Assembly (NCBI GenBank): GCA_020310875.1
Contig: MU260069.1
Span: 84,501 to 148,500 of the forward strand
Length of the DNA: 64,000 nucleotides
Direction of reading: 5' to 3'
Source: Ceratopteris richardii
Taxonomy: Eukaryota; Streptophyta; Polypodiopsida; Polypodiales; Pteridaceae
Shown: positions 1 to 9,574 of the stretch, piece after piece
Layout of the letters: every line of letters starts with the position of its first letter
How positions within the stretch are numbered: the stretch's first letter is position 1
Translations under genes and position numbers: made by a program
The notes under the pieces: generated by a model
Told to the model about the DNA's origin: nothing
Seen by the model: only the letters and a program-made list of their open reading frames with translations
Databases searched by the model: none

Positions 1-2
1 CG

Positions 3-2585
3 GTTCAATTTTTTGTCAGAATGGCAGACCAATCTAGAGTCCATCCTGTAGGACTTGTGCGAAATGTACCCATTACTTTACAAGGTACGACATTCAAAAT
101 GAATTTTGTCATACTAGATCTGCCGGAATCCACTTTGGATTACAACCTTCTTTTCGGCTGACCTTGGCTGAAGCATGCAAAGGTAATACAGGACTGGTCT
201 GCGCAAGAGCTCACATTCAAGGATGCCAATCGTAAATATGTGGTAAAACTAGATGCTATACAACCCTGCGAACCTCACGCCAGACCCTATCTTGCTGAAC
301 CAGTTCATATGTTAGATGGACTATCAGATGATGAAGAAGAGCAATTTCTGAAGAGTAACGCCAATTTAATGTCTCTAGGAACTGTTGATCTACAGTCCGT
401 CATCGATAACTGGAACACTTCAGTTTGTGCAGTAGTAGCTATCACCGAAAAGTCTGACCAAGCAGATATTGAATTACAACCACTATTCAAACCAACAGAG
501 GATACAGAGAACCCGCAACAATTCTATGTCCCTGAAGACCAGCTGATCACGTACAATCTAGGAGACAAGGACCATCCTCGACCTGTAAAAATAAGGCAAA
601 ACTTACCAGAAATCTTTCAGGCTAATTTGATTCAGCTTCTTCGCGAATTCTCAGACGTCTTTGCATGGGATTACAAAGACATGAAAGGATTAGATCCGCG
701 CATTTATCAACACAGAGTTATGTTGAAACCTGAAGTTAAACCAAACAAACAACCCAGCTACCGGATGAATCCCAATTATGCATCACAGGTAAAAGCCGAA
801 CTTGACAGATTATTAAAAGTAGGGTTCATCGTACCAGTAGAGCATGCTGAATGGATCTCAACAATTGTGATTGTACCAAAGAAAAACAAGCAATTACGAA
901 TCTGTGTGGATTACCGGAAATTAAACGCAGCAACAGTACCAGACCCGTTCCCGATCCCTTTTTTGGATACCATGCTTGATAGAGTCGCAGGTCATGAAAT
1001 ATATTCATTCTTAGATGGATATAGTGGTTACAATCAGGTTAGAATGGCTGAAGAAGATATACCAAAAACTGCTTTCATTACCAATTGGGGTGTCTTCGCC
1101 TGCACCGTAATGTGGTTCGGATTAAGAAATGCACCAAGCACATTTCAAAGATGTATGCAGGAGATATTTTCTCCTTATCTCACTTCATTCATGCAAGTAT
1201 ATCTTGACGACTTCTCAATCTTTGGGAAGATGATAGCACATTTAAGTCATTTACGATGTTGTTTTCAGAAGTGTAGAGAGTATAGACTCTGTCTTAACCC
1301 AAACAAATCCGTGTTTGCGGTTTCATGTGGCAAACTACTTGGACATATTGTATCTGCTCAAGGTATCCGAGTAGACCCAGATAAGATTTCGGCAATTTTA
1401 GAAGCCCTGGTACCCGCAACTCCAAAAGAAGTAATGCGTTTTATGGGTCAAATACGGTGGCATGGCAGACACTTACGGTGGCTTGCTCACCTAGCAGTAC
1501 CACTAAACAGGCTAATCACAAAAACTCCTCGACAGTTTGAATGGACTGAAGAATGCCAAACTACATTTGATCGGCTCAAGTATCTCCTGACGCAAGCCCC
1601 AATTTTACAACCACCGGACTGGGACAATCCGTTCCATGTTTTTGTCGACGCTTCAGATATTGCAATTGGCAGTATTCTGATGCAGCAAACAGATAAGTGG
1701 TTTCGCCCTGTTTATTACGCCAGTAGAAGGCTTGCACCGGCAGAAAAGAACTATTCCACTACTGAAAGAGAATGTCTAGGATTGATTTACTCAATCAAAA
1801 AGTTCAGACATTATCTACTAGGTCGGAAGTTTACCTTTCATGTGGACCATGCTGCCCTTGTTTATGTAGTAAGACAGCAGCACTTAGGTGGACGATTAGC
1901 ACGATGGGTGCTACTTTTACAAGAATTCGACTATGACGTCATTCACCGACCCGGAAATGCACATGCCCTAGCAGATTTCTTTTCTCGCCTGGATTCCGGT
2001 GAAGCTCCGGTAGGTATAGATGACACGACTCCTGCGATTTATAATGCTGAACCACTATCCGATGAGACGACCAACCTACAAGCACCATCTACATACTATG
2101 ATCAGATTCTAACTTTTCTCACCGAAGGACGCTTTCCAGCCGAGACTGCCAAGGCAGTTCGAAAAAAAATTGCAGTCTTTAGTCACCGATTCCGGATAGT
2201 TGCTGGAGAACTATATTATGCAGATCATACCGGAATCCTACTTCGCTATATTCCACCACATGAGGTTAATTCAGTTATCACTTTGGCTCACTCAATTCCT
2301 TCCGGTGGCCATTTTGCAGTAGACTTAACTCACCGGAAAATTCTGCAAGGAGGTCTCTGGTGGCCAACGATGTACAGAGATGTCGCACATTTTGTTAAAC
2401 AATGTGATACTTGTCAAAGAACTGGTCAGCCTTTACAACGGCATCTTTTTCCTCTGCAACCCATCTTACCATTAGAACCTTTCCAGAAATGGGCTCTAGA
2501 TTTTATCGGGCCAATTACACCTCCAGCCGTATCCAGTAACAATCGATACATACTGACTTGCGGTCCGCTACAGCGGTTACGGTAG
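3..2585 (+). pseudogene. pol: gypsy 1 pol: protease end, RT, RNase H, integrase N-terminus
   Basis: One frame runs from position 3 through the C-terminal part of an aspartic protease, broken only by TGA at 159-161 where the family normally has an arginine in the LLFGRPWL-type motif (consistent with CGA to TGA). Downstream it is open to 2585. RT motifs include FGLRNAPSTFQ and the catalytic VYLDDF; RNase H has FVDASD, TERECL and DHAAL. The H2C2 zinc finger of integrase follows (HS-x4-GGHF to CDTCQ, about 2290-2420), then the first catalytic aspartate in WALDFIGP. The frame then ends because a short stretch of the integrase core is missing. Polyprotein of an LTR retrotransposon, not functional as it stands. 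Confidence 0.88.
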
Positions 2586-3319
2586 CAAAATGTCTACTCA
2601 CGGATGTCTTCCCACGATTTGGCTTACCCCTGGAAATTGTCTCAGATCAAGGCACTCATTTTGTGAACAATCTAATGAAGGCCCTTACACAATCATTCCA
2701 GGTCACACATAAATTTAGCTCTCCTTATTATCCACGTGCCAATGGATTGGCCGAAAGTACAAACAAATCACTGTTGAATATCCTCCGGAAATTGATCATG
2801 GAAGCATCGGAAAGATGGGATCAACTACTACCTGCAGTATTATGGGCATACCGGACTACATATAAGGTAACAACAGGCTTGACACCTTTCAAACTAGCTT
2901 ATGGCTTAGAAGCAATAGCACCCATGGAAATAGTCATCCCAAGTCTGCGTGTAGCAATCACTCAGAAGATGCTACCGGAATATTCGCTGACAGCACGAAT
3001 GGACGCACTCAGAGAACTTGATGAGCACCGATGGCTCAGTTTTTTAACTATGCGCAAAGTACAACTAAGGCAAGCCAAGACACACGATCGATATTTGAAG
3101 ACTCCAATCTTTTCGGTAGGCCAGCTTGTACTTTTTTATAACGCAAAATCCGATAGAGCAGCAGGAAAGTTCAAACTACGCTGGTTCGGTCCCTTTAAGA
3201 TTTCAGAACAAGTCGGTCCGGCAACTTTTCGGTTGACTACGTTGACTGGAACTCCACTCCCCAAGGTAATCAATGGGTCGAAGCTGCGGCCGTATTATCC
3301 CACTACTAGTACGCATTAA
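2558..3319 (+). pseudogene. pol: gypsy 1 integrase, catalytic core and C-terminus
   Basis: This frame continues the integrase after the deletion/frameshift near 2558. The second catalytic aspartate is in IVSDQGTHF and the glutamate is in NGLAESTNKS, so the D-D-E triad is all present but split over two frames. The C-terminal part (VGQLVLFYN, KLRWFGPF, GSKLRPYY) matches the usual gypsy integrase tail that binds DNA non-specifically. No chromodomain is present. The apparent first codon is only the point where this frame opens; there is no reason to think it is an independent gene. Pol ends 298 bases before the likely start of the next ORF. Confidence 0.85.
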
Positions 3320-3617
3320 ATTATTTGGCGGCGAACCGCGTTTTGTATAAATTTTTGCGTTTTTCTTTTTCTCCCTTTTTAGTCGTGTTTTGTACAAATC
3401 TTTATGTTACCAGCCGCCCCTCCCTACCAGTACGCACGCCAACGTGCAAACAATATCATTCCCGCACCGCACAATGATACCCACCCCCCTCTTTCCCACC
3501 CCCACCGTGTTCTCCTTATTTAACCCCCTCGGTTGCGCCAAAAACACTATTGTGTTCTCGAGATTATACGTATTATCCCTGTCCCCTGTGTTGACTGTAA
3601 GTGTGCTCGTGAACACC

Positions 3618-5717
3618 ATGGAAGCGCTAGCCAACTACGCTGCTTTCCCTGATGGTATCCCTACAGACGTCGGCGAATATCTGCGTTGTAGAGGGTTGGC
3701 CAACTTCGCTGAATTGCCTTGGCACTCAGTGGAAGCCCATCCCTTCTCCGCGCAGATCATCCACGCCATCGCCCAATTCCCCATCACCGAACGACAGTGG
3801 GTCTTCCCTTCCCTCCCATCTAGAACCGTCATCACCTTCCAAGCCTTCTCTGCAGCCTACCGCCTCCCCCCGCAAAGCCGCGAAAATGGCCCTAGCATCC
3901 TTGTCGCTCGCATGACCGAACTCTTCCCCCGCTCCTCATCAAACGAATATGCCATTCTCTGCCGCCCGGAACCCAAACGAGCCGCTCTACAGTTCCTCGT
4001 AGCAATCCTCAACCTGCAAAAACGAACTTACGGCATCTCTCGCCCCTTCTATTCCGCCTTGGAGTTAGCCGCCCGCGAACCCGTGAACTTTGCCTCTTAC
4101 TTCTTCCAACGAACTCATAAGGAATGCGTCGCTATAGTAAAACAACTCCAAAAGGGCACCTCTCCGCGCTCTCGCCTTCCCCACATCATCTCTTTCCTCT
4201 TCCCAACCATTCTCGCCGCACATCCCCCACCCACAGGCCCAGCACTTAGGCACGAAGAATCAGCACAACCGCTCGATGAAACTGAAGAAGAAGACGAAGA
4301 GATCAATCAACTCTTCCGCACTAAGCGAATCCGGATCAGCTCTTCAGAAAGCGAAGTCCAAGGATCCGTCGGAAAGAAACAAGACACCGAAGAGGACAAA
4401 CAAGAAGAAACATACCACGACACCACCACTTCAATACACAATGACACCTCGACGGAGCAACAAGACCAGCAAAACCAAGCAGAGACAAAGAAAGTGTCCA
4501 CCGAAAAGGAATCCGAGCATCAACAGGACGAGCCGGAATCCGCCACAAAAGCACTGGATACACTCATCGCCGCCATCAATCATACAGAAACCGAACAACA
4601 GACAGTTGCCAAGGTAACCACGACTGACACTGTTCTTCCCACACCACCTGTCAACCCCGACCTCCACCCGGCACCACCACGCCAACCCACTTCTGAACCT
4701 ACACCATCCTCCTCTTCCTCCCCTAACTACTCTCCGCCAAACTCCCAGAACCTACTCACCGATACGTCCTCTCAGCCTCGTCAACCACCACCACCACACA
4801 ACGTATTTTCGGAACTAGCCTCCATGGGGCAGTTCCTCATGCATTTATCACACCAGCTGCCCGCACAGTTTAAGGAAGCCACGGACAATCTGAAGGCAGA
4901 ATACCAATATAAGGTCGACGTCCTGGAAGCTGACATCACCCCCCTCCAGGAAGAAATCGAAGCCATAAAGACTGAGAATCATCAGCTACAGACACAGTTA
5001 GCAGAACTACAAGCAAAATTTTCGGTAGAACAGACTCTAGTAGAGCAAAGAGATGCAGCCCTCGAGCAAGTTGCAGCCAAAGAACGACTCCTACACGCCG
5101 CACATGAAGAAATCCGAGCCCTGAAGACCACCCTCCACAAACACGAAGATATCAACGCCTCTCTCGAAGATTTGGTCGCAGAGACAAAGATTCAATTGCA
5201 GGACACCATCAAGAAGAATCAGGACCAACAGAAAGAAGCCGAACAAGTCCAAGAACAGTTACGACGAGCCCAAGAATGCGCAGATGAGGTTAACAGTATC
5301 CTAAAACGCCAATTGATACGAGAAGGTCAATACCTAAAGGATATCAACAAGACGCACAGAGATCGAGATGCGTTTAAGAAAACTCTCGATTTCCAAACCC
5401 AGCAGTTTGAACGCCTAGACAACCAAGTGCGCAACCAGAAGGAGTATATTACAGAGATGAAGACCAAACTGACCGAAATGCAGACAGCCCGAGATGCGGC
5501 ATTAGCTAACGAATTTTACTTACAAGAGGCTTTCCTTCAAACCCAAACCGAAATTTTGTTAAATCAAGCCATAGCCCTTAGTCCAGTAAGAACCGACGCC
5601 CAATTACTGGAACCCACCACCTTAGTACAGATGTTAGAAACCCTCAAAAACAAAATTACCCGAACATTTAGGCTCGCCCGAAGTATGTACTTAGAAGGAC
5701 TAGTATCCGAACCATAG
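3618..5717 (+). CDS. Additional ORF of gypsy 1 (coiled-coil protein)
   Basis: Intact ORF of 699 codons on the same strand as pol. The frame is open from 3390, but the ATG at 3618 is preferred because it has a strong plant context (aacaccATGGaa) and begins the conserved-looking part. Residues 1-200 form a globular region rich in aromatic residues and arginine. An acidic stretch follows at about 219, with a basic RTKRIR patch just after it. A Pro/Ser/Thr-rich linker lies at 330-410, and a long heptad-type coiled coil at about 424-645. No zinc finger, protease or membrane segment is visible. Athila and Tat/Ogre elements often carry extra ORFs of unknown or envelope-like nature; the position fits, but the function is unknown. 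Its codons are richer in C than the neighbouring pol. It could also be a captured host gene. Confidence 0.75.
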   Translation: MEALANYAAFPDGIPTDVGEYLRCRGLANFAELPWHSVEAHPFSAQIIHAIAQFPITERQWVFPSLPSRTVITFQAFSAAYRLPPQSRENGPSILVARMTELFPRSSSNEYAILCRPEPKRAALQFLVAILNLQKRTYGISRPFYSALELAAREPVNFASYFFQRTHKECVAIVKQLQKGTSPRSRLPHIISFLFPTILAAHPPPTGPALRHEESAQPLDETEEEDEEINQLFRTKRIRISSSESEVQGSVGKKQDTEEDKQEETYHDTTTSIHNDTSTEQQDQQNQAETKKVSTEKESEHQQDEPESATKALDTLIAAINHTETEQQTVAKVTTTDTVLPTPPVNPDLHPAPPRQPTSEPTPSSSSSPNYSPPNSQNLLTDTSSQPRQPPPPHNVFSELASMGQFLMHLSHQLPAQFKEATDNLKAEYQYKVDVLEADITPLQEEIEAIKTENHQLQTQLAELQAKFSVEQTLVEQRDAALEQVAAKERLLHAAHEEIRALKTTLHKHEDINASLEDLVAETKIQLQDTIKKNQDQQKEAEQVQEQLRRAQECADEVNSILKRQLIREGQYLKDINKTHRDRDAFKKTLDFQTQQFERLDNQVRNQKEYITEMKTKLTEMQTARDAALANEFYLQEAFLQTQTEILLNQAIALSPVRTDAQLLEPTTLVQMLETLKNKITRTFRLARSMYLEGLVSEP

Positions 5718-5749
5718 GAACCTGCGGGTTCGAGTCCACCGTGCGTGCC

Positions 5750-5885
5750 AAGTGTTAAACGGCCGCCGGACAAGGACAATTGTACTTAGACAGAGGGCTT
5801 TAATGAAGAAAGAACCCAAGTGTTAGACGGCTGCCGAACAAGGACAAGAGTACGAGGACAGGGAGCGTAAATGAAAAAAGAGAAT
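5750..5885 (+). repeat. 68-bp imperfect tandem duplication
   Basis: Two head-to-tail units start at 5750 and 5818 (AAGTGTTAAACGGCCGCCG versus AAGTGTTAGACGGCTGCCG) and stay alignable to the AATGAA-AAAGA end of each unit. It lies just after the additional ORF, where the polypurine tract and LTR start are expected, so it may be a duplicated end of the internal region. Confidence 0.8.
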
Positions 5886-6480
5886 CTTTCAGGGAACGCG
5901 CAGGTAACTGCAGAAGTGCGCACCCTTGTAAAAAATCCTCTATTTAAGGCAATGAAAAAAAGAGCAGAGCAGCCCTGTTTTTTGGTGGGAATTGTAGTGT
6001 GTTGTTTGATTAAGTCTCGAGCCCCGTTTTTTGGGAATTGCAAGTGCAGTGTTGTGTGTGTATGTGTTTTGTTCCGTCTGTTCCAATTCCCCTTCTGCGT
6101 ATCTGTTTGTGTGCGTAGGCGCATTATAATGCAGTGTTATGAATCGATACTGTGTTGTAGAGATTCCATCCGGTAATGATTGAAGTGTTCCTGAGCGCTG
6201 CTCAAGCTAGAACGCATTGTTTGATAGTTCTTCTGTGGAGTTAGGAAGTGTAACGAACCAACACGGTTCGTTTGTGTGTTACGAGTCTCTATAATTGACT
6301 GAGTCGGTATCATAATCTGTGTTAAGATTAGTACCGGTGATGTTCTGAATACGAGTAGAGTAATAAGAAGGTTTGCGACAAGTTACTGTCAGTAGGCATT
6401 TCGGCTTGAAGTCGGCACACGATAATCTGTAGAGTGACAAGAAGGACTGCGTGGTGTATGCGTGTGAAGTTACTCAGAGT

Positions 6481-6484
6481 ACGT
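6481..6484. repeat. Target-site duplication, left (ACGT)
   Basis: ACGT immediately precedes the LTR's TGTGG and recurs at 16671-16674 right after the other LTR's final CA. Only four bases match (TACGT versus ACGTC); five is usual for plant LTR elements, so either a 4-bp duplication or one changed base. Confidence 0.7.
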
Positions 6485-9400
6485 TGTGGTCACGATTTGA
6501 AGCCATTGCTTTCGGCATAAGATGTTTTGAAGAGGCTGAACCGCATCCATTCGGGATTGCTATCTTAATATGTATGCTACGAAGAAGCCGGACAAGGTCG
6601 ATCCAAATGAAGCTCGCATTGCAAAGTGGAGACGGTGTGCCCTTTCAGCTGAGTCTCACGTCTGTTCCAGGGGTCGAGGCTCATGATGATACATCAGATA
6701 CTAAGTTCCAATGCCCTATCAGTGGTCAAGAATTTAATGGAAAGTACAAATTCTATGTTTTACGTGGAGGTGGCACGTGCTCAAACTGGGAGGCAGGAAC
6801 GAAAAAGGAATGCTGCGCAGAAGATCAAATGGCGGCACATCCATAGACAACGTCTGGGGTGGACAAAAAAATCTTCGGCAGGTTTTGGATATCTCATCTA
6901 TATTTGGACTGCTGCGCTTTTAATCGGGACTGTAGCGCTCGGGCCATGGATCATCCTTAGTCAGGTTTCTATTGTTACTCTTAAATTCAGACTGCTGCGC
7001 GTTCAAGTGTACTGTAGCCCTCGGGGCTGCATTGATCTTCGACATGAAATCTATGCAGCTTAGTGTTTCAGATTATCTCATGAATGATGGGGATATCCAA
7101 ATTTTAGATTTGGAAACTTAGATTATTTTCGGCAGCAGGCTGCGTGGGGGAGAATTTGTATGAAAAGGGAAAAAGCACCGATTCAGGGGAAGCTCTCTCT
7201 GGCTTTAGTCACGATCAGAGAGAAAGGTTGCTTGAGGAGGACAAGGACACGGCAGAAAGAGGGCTGATTGTGAAGGAGGTCATGAACTGTGTACGCATCT
7301 GCTTGCGGATGGGAAGGCGGCTCTTCAATATTGATGATCAACGAAGATAAGAGGAGAGGACTCCCATCGTACTGAGGAGCGTGTATGCAGAGGTAGGTGA
7401 AGAAGTAAGCGATAGAAATCAAAAGACGTTCGAAGTTAATAGTTTTTTTAGCAAATTGTTTGTGATGGACGTTTGGGGTTTCCTTTCGCCATAGAGTGCG
7501 TTTTTTATTTGGTTCCGCTAATCATAGCAGACACAAGTTATATAAGAAGGACAGATGCCTTATCTTACTTCTCCTTCGCTTTTGGTGACCTTGACATACG
7601 TCCGAGGATGAATTCTCTGTCGTAGAACAGACACTCTAATTTTGATGATCGTGGAGAATTGGAATGAATGTGGAAGTATTTACTGGAAGTTTTCTTTCAA
7701 TCTATATGTTAAGAATGACACTATCATGGAAGGACTGGGCGACAGATGTACTCCTAAGGTGAAGTGATGGAGTCTAATGGAATTTGAACAAGAAGAAATA
7801 AACATCTTGTTCGTATAGGAACAGGCATCTCGTTCTTTTTAAGGAACATGTATATCTTGGGCTAGCTCTCGGGACTCGAGACGAATTGAAAAGGAAACGA
7901 GTCCACATCAAGCTTTTTAGAGGGAAACGATGAGATGATGCCGATCTGGCTACATGAATCAGATGTGGAATTGAGAAGCAAGGTCTTGGAGGAGGCTGCT
8001 CACGGTTTCTTGCGCAGTAGCAATTCTTACCACTCATCATTTTCAAATGTCTCTACAGGTCTGAAGTCCGTCACTTACTACTTCCGTGTTGAATGCCATT
8101 AGAGCTTTTCCTTCCGCAACTCATAGAATGTCAATATCTGATTACCATATAATTTATAACTCCTCGAACATCTGGTAATATCCCTGCAAATATTCTAAGG
8201 AGGACTCTTGATTTGCTTTGCTCAAAAATATCCATGGAATGAGTGGAGGAATTTCTTACGACCATCTCAGAGATGTATTATGCTGGGCTGCTGATGAGTT
8301 GCTCAAGATATGAACTGGGAAGTGTTTTCTTCTGTCCATAAATTTTCCAAAGAACTATTGGCACAAAGTTTCGGGGCAACAGAGCATTGATATATTCATG
8401 TGGATGCGCATATTCAGAGCAAAGGAGATTGAAGTTCATTCAATATCAAACAACGTAGATGCTGAAATATGAAGCTAAACTATGCGCTCTGCAACAATAA
8501 GTAGTTTGGTCGTTTGTTTTATTTTATAGACTGGTGTGTCAGGTGTAGATCTATGCATAAAGTGTGTTTTTAATGCTTGTTCATATAGCGTTTGATGTGC
8601 ATGACTTTATTTTCTTCTGCGTGTTAAGGTAAAGATATATGAAGAATTCTGTAAACTTGTTTGTGCATAAATGATAAAGGTAGAAATTTGGCTGTCAATA
8701 ATCACATTGCAGAAGACGATTTGTTGCACTTTCTTTATTTGAACCGAAGGAAATCTTATGCTTGATTATAATGACTTGCATTCAAATGTATTCTTGTTGA
8801 TGATGATACTACCCCAAGGAGTTTCAATTTAAGAGATTCTATATATCACAGCGAAATGATTATGGGATGATGTTCAAGTTTTCGCTTATGTCAGGGGTGG
8901 GGTTCTTGCTTGCTACAGAGCGTGGATTTGGGAGAATTCATGGAAACCTTTCTGTGTCATAACTCATGGTTGAGGAGCACATACTAGAGTTTTTAAGAAT
9001 CAATTCGTTTTTCATATCATTCTCATTCTATTCTCACATTGAGCACATATTGCAATAAACCCACGGCCTCGCAATAAGTGTACAATCATCTGAGACAAAT
9101 GGTTCTGAAGTTGTCCTTCGTTTTGTTGTTCATCGTGGTTGATGTTTTATCCACTATCCTGTGGACTTTGTTTGACAATAGTCTTTCATATCGTTGCTTT
9201 TGTGAACAGAATGCTATGTCTTCTTTAATATGCAGGTTGATAAGTGCAGTTTGATAAGTTTAGCATGTTCTGGAGATGTACAAATCTTGCTAAGTTGAGG
9301 GAGTAAAGGATGTTTGTAAGAATCTTGGATCATTGGCCTATAGTTCTAGAAATCGAAGGGATTGATGATTTTGAGTATCCCTACAACATACCTAGCCATC

Positions 9401-9504
9401 AGTTGCTCAAAACAACTTAAGTGCATGCTAAACTTAATATCTTAGATTTCATCGATCCATACTTCAATGTGATCATTCCTCTCCTTTCCACGAAACAGAC
9501 GACA
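6485..9504 (+). repeat. 5' LTR of gag-only element (3020 bp)
   Basis: Begins TGTGGTCACG and ends ACAGACGACA. It aligns end to end with 13653-16670, with four substitutions and two one-base indels noticed by eye. Short reading frames inside it (for example at 6451-6846 and 7774-8046) recur in the other LTR simply because the DNA is duplicated; none looks like a known protein. The LTR is long for a plant element, with most of its length (about 1.9 kb) downstream of the TATA box, so U5 is unusually long. Confidence 0.95.
7539..7545 (+). promoter_or_regulatory. Putative TATA box in 5' LTR
   Basis: TATATAA in the context AAGTTATATAAGAAGG, followed by a pyrimidine-rich stretch about 30 bases on (CTTACTTCTCC) that could hold the transcription start. 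Inferred from sequence only. Confidence 0.5.
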
Positions 9505-9508
9505 TACC

Positions 9509-9526
9509 TGGTGAACCCGACGTGAA
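9509..9526 (+). other. Primer-binding site, tRNA-Trp
   Basis: TGGTGAACCCGACGTGAA starts four bases after the 5' LTR. It is the complement of the 3' end (CCA included) of plant cytosolic tRNA-Trp as I know it, with 18 consecutive matches. This marks where minus-strand DNA synthesis would start. Confidence 0.85.
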
Positions 9527-9574
9527 AGGAGGGGGTGAGTGAGTTATAGAGCCACAAAGATTAGCATAATCAAA

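Larger units (their letters stand above)
1..6484 (+). mobile_element. Ty3/gypsy element 1 (Athila/Tat-like), 3' part
   Basis: The order seen is protease end, reverse transcriptase, RNase H, integrase, an additional ORF, then non-coding sequence. No chromodomain follows the integrase, and RT wording such as LDGYSGYNQ and DDFSIFG is typical of the non-chromodomain plant gypsy branch that includes Athila and Tat. The 5' LTR, gag and most of the protease lie outside the window. The right-hand tail is interrupted at 6484 by the gag-only element and resumes at 16671, so the real right end is somewhere in 16.7-17.6 kb. A TAACA at 17090-17094 could be an LTR end, but without the partner LTR this is a guess. 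Confidence 0.85.
5718..6484 (+). other. gypsy 1 3' non-coding/LTR start
   Basis: No credible gene. The stretch begins with a 68-bp tandem duplication, then carries a TATA-like CTATTTAAGG near 5939-5948, consistent with a 3' LTR. The LTR start cannot be fixed because the partner LTR is outside the window; TGTTAAACGG at 5753 or TGTTAGACGG at 5821 are candidates. Sequence continuity across the later insertion is shown by ACGT at 6481-6484 and 16671-16674. Confidence 0.5.

Noticed and set aside
1-240. A separate upstream gene before pol
   Set aside because: The same frame as pol continues through it with a single TGA and reads as the end of the protease domain.
5700-5760. A tRNA gene ending at GTGCGTGCCA
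   Set aside because: Only the T-loop consensus is convincing; the flanking T-stem does not pair well, and no D-arm, anticodon arm or acceptor 5' strand is seen upstream, where the additional ORF is coding.
6451-8046. Small frames at 6451-6846, 6683-7063, 7183-7422 and 7774-8046, repeated at 13568-15213
   Set aside because: They lie in the LTRs and recur only because the LTR is duplicated. No protein similarity or typical codon pattern.
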